From: an uncultured Anaerococcus sp.
Lineage (GTDB): Bacteria; Bacillota; Clostridia; Tissierellales; Peptoniphilaceae
DNA: 6,374 bases
NCBI RefSeq assembly: GCF_937934665.1
Contig: NZ_CALGYW010000097.1
Span: forward strand, 1-6,374
Direction: 5' to 3'
Position 1 is the stretch's first letter. The number at the start of each line of letters is the position of its first letter. The notes below the pieces were generated by a model that saw only the letters and a program-made list of their open reading frames with translations, did not search any database and was not told where the DNA came from. Both the position numbers and the translations under genes were made by a program. This document shows positions 4,808-6,374 of the stretch, piece by piece.

Positions 4808-6271
4808 ATGAAAGGTAAAAATTTGGCCCTAATGGCTGCACTTGCAACTGGATTTATAATCCAGGGTGCATCCACATCCTATGCCAATGATCAATTCGAT
4901 GCCTATATCGATGAATTCATGTGGTATGAGGAAGAAAGAGACAATCCTGAAATTAACCCGGACTCTATCTATAAAAAGAAGGAATACAAACAAAATTACG
5001 AAGAAAACCTAGAAAATACAAATATAGCTAATGACAAAAGCGAGTACACAGTTAAAGACTTACAAAATCTAGAAGCTGAAGTTAATTCTCTAGACCAAGA
5101 ATACGACAAGCTCCAAGAAGATATCAAGGCTTTAGAAAAAGAAGCTGTTGTAGAAGTCTCTGAAAGTGAAATAGCAGAAGCCAAGGCCCAGTGGGATAAG
5201 GGTTCTGTAGAATTTTTTGAAGCAAATGGTTCTTATGAAGCTATAGAAGTTTTTAAAAGTATCCCTAATAAAAACGGTATGAACTATGAACCTAGCACAG
5301 CTCCAAAATACCTAGAGTTAAACCGCATAGGCAATAAAATAGACGAAAATGACTCAAGAAGTCTAGAAAACATGAAAATATCCATAGAAAGCTTAGAGGC
5401 CATAAACGAAAAAAGACAAAAAGAGGGTGGTATTGACGTCAAAAGCCTAGCTGTCTTTGGTATATCTGACTACGATATGGCTGTAGCCCAGGCCAATGCC
5501 AACTATTCTAGCCAGTATATAGAGCACTCTTCTGTCTATGGCCCTTCATACGAAAACCTAGCCTGGTCTTATAGCGACCCAACAACTAAGGAAGCTATAA
5601 GACAATGGTGGGATGAGGAAAAACCAGTTTTTGATTACCTAAGGTCTCTAGGTTTAAAGTCTAGAAATGAAATGGAAGCTTATATAGATAGAAACAAGGC
5701 TGATATGGAAAGAAGGTTTAAAAACCCACAAGTTGGCCACTATACAAACCTAGTAGATGACTTAATGTGGGGTTATTCTTGGTCTCCAAAAGATACAATT
5801 AGTGCAGGCTACGCCCTTAGAAAAACAGGCAAGTATCCATACACAAAATCAATTGTTATGAACCCTTCTGACCCTACAAATAGGACAGTTTACTCAATAG
5901 ATGACTATGAAGATAGGTTCTTAACCTACTACAACGACCTATATTCTGTAGTCCACCTAGCCAAAAAAATCCTTAATGAAGAAGCCTTTGTTAATATGGC
6001 AAAACTTATTAAGAAATCAAACAAGCTTGAAGGTGAGATTAAATCTAAAAAAGCAAGCCTAGAGAAAGTAAGGAAAAAACAAGCCACCTATATTAAATTA
6101 CAAGAGACAATAGAGAAAAATAGGATAACAACAGCCGGAGCTAAATTCTTACTAAAAAACAGTCCAAAGGAGATAGCCCACGTTAGACCTCAATTACTCC
6201 AACTGATAAAAGAGTCTGAAGCCATATGCAGGCAGGCAGAAAATGTCCTTAGAAAAGCTGGCATGCTATAA
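4808..6271 (+). CDS. Secreted coiled-coil protein with a CAP (SCP-like) domain
   Basis: The 487-residue product starts with a Sec signal peptide: lysines at 2 and 4, a hydrophobic stretch 6-20, and likely cleavage after SYA at 26. Starting at the later ATG (residue 9) would lose the lysines, so 4808 is preferred. Residues 82-110 form a near-perfect heptad coiled coil (L85, L88, V92, L95, Y99, L102, I106, L109). Residues about 215-350 are a CAP domain of the bacterial extracellular type: AQANANYSSQYIEHS (228-241), YGPSYENLAW (244-253), QWWDEEK (266-272) and VGHYTNLVDD (309-318). The four cavity residues of the family are present: His240, Glu249, Glu270 and His311. A second Lys-rich helical region follows (about 396-440). 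There is no LPXTG motif, SLH repeat or lipobox, so release or non-covalent wall binding is expected. Bacterial CAP proteins have no agreed biochemical function, so none is assigned. The gene is transcribed alone, divergently from lrgAB. Confidence 0.88.
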   Translation: MKGKNLALMAALATGFIIQGASTSYANDQFDAYIDEFMWYEEERDNPEINPDSIYKKKEYKQNYEENLENTNIANDKSEYTVKDLQNLEAEVNSLDQEYDKLQEDIKALEKEAVVEVSESEIAEAKAQWDKGSVEFFEANGSYEAIEVFKSIPNKNGMNYEPSTAPKYLELNRIGNKIDENDSRSLENMKISIESLEAINEKRQKEGGIDVKSLAVFGISDYDMAVAQANANYSSQYIEHSSVYGPSYENLAWSYSDPTTKEAIRQWWDEEKPVFDYLRSLGLKSRNEMEAYIDRNKADMERRFKNPQVGHYTNLVDDLMWGYSWSPKDTISAGYALRKTGKYPYTKSIVMNPSDPTNRTVYSIDDYEDRFLTYYNDLYSVVHLAKKILNEEAFVNMAKLIKKSNKLEGEIKSKKASLEKVRKKQATYIKLQETIEKNRITTAGAKFLLKNSPKEIAHVRPQLLQLIKESEAICRQAENVLRKAGML

Positions 6272-6292
6272 AATCTAATATTTAAAAGATTC

Positions 6293-6311
6293 AAAAAACC
6301 ACTCCCGAGTG
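6293..6311 (-). terminator. Possible weak terminator for a minus-strand gene to the right
   Basis: On the minus strand CACT (6311-6308), loop CGGG and AGTG (6303-6300) form a short stem, followed after one G by six T (6298-6293). A convergent gene beyond the right edge could end here. The stem is only 4 bp, so this is a low-confidence call. Confidence 0.25.
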
Positions 6312-6331
6312 TAAATACTGGTTCTATAATA

Positions 6332-6374
6332 AATCGTGTTGGTAGAAGTAAATGATACTTCTGTCAGCACGATT
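6332..6374 (+). terminator. Long 19-bp hairpin downstream of the CAP gene, probable terminator (window edge)
   Basis: The arm at 6332-6350 pairs with 6356-6374 around the five-base loop AATGA. As plus-strand RNA all 19 positions pair, with three of them G-U. It lies 60 nt after the CAP stop codon and is preceded by an A/T-rich stretch. The window stops exactly at the last paired base, so a following T-run, which would settle the terminator call, cannot be seen. It could instead be one copy of a dispersed palindromic repeat. Confidence 0.6.

Noticed and set aside
4996..5184. Minus-strand open frame rich in Ser and Leu inside the CAP gene
   Set aside because: It is the mirror of the Glu/Lys/Leu-rich coiled-coil coding stretch and has no independent support.

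Overview
The window is AT-rich and reads as a low-GC Gram-positive anaerobe of the Firmicutes. The Peptoniphilaceae (for example Anaerococcus or Peptoniphilus) are my best guess, but this is an inference. The clues are strong AGGAGG-type ribosome binding sites, consensus sigma-A promoters, frequent AGA/ATA/CTA codons, the rpsF-ssb-rpsR order, a K+-dependent (probably Na+-pumping) membrane pyrophosphatase, and a secreted CAP-domain protein.

Layout, left to right. (1) 1-1710, minus strand: the N-terminal 570 codons of membrane pyrophosphatase hppA, whose 3' end lies off the left edge. (2) 1786-2979, minus strand: the ribosomal/ssDNA-binding operon rpsF-ssb-rpsR. It has a near-consensus promoter, a short structured leader, tight gene packing and a hairpin-plus-T-run terminator. 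Its S18 lacks the zinc-type cysteines. (3) 3024-4409, minus strand: an lrgA-lrgB pair encoding the two-part LrgA/LrgB membrane system. It has an extended -10 promoter, a leader of about 210 nt containing small dyads, and a good terminator. (4) 4410-4807: an intergenic stretch between divergent genes. It holds an apparent decayed 3' end of an unidentified membrane-protein gene (minus strand, about 4517-4659), a perfect 17-bp AT palindrome, and a plus-strand promoter. (5) 4808-6271, plus strand: a 487-residue secreted protein with a coiled coil and a complete CAP (SCP-like) signature. Its leader places a small hairpin between the Shine-Dalgarno sequence and the start codon. (6) 6272-6374: an intergenic tail ending in a 19-bp hairpin that is continuous only in the plus-strand RNA, with its far side at the window edge.

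The genes do not form one pathway. hppA (ion gradient from pyrophosphate) and rpsF-ssb-rpsR (translation and DNA maintenance) are housekeeping. lrgAB is a membrane export/transport pair and the CAP protein faces the outside. I see no mobile element, CRISPR array or RNA gene. The least ordinary part is 4517-4810, with the gene remnant, palindrome and hairpin-spaced translation start, followed by the CAP protein itself.
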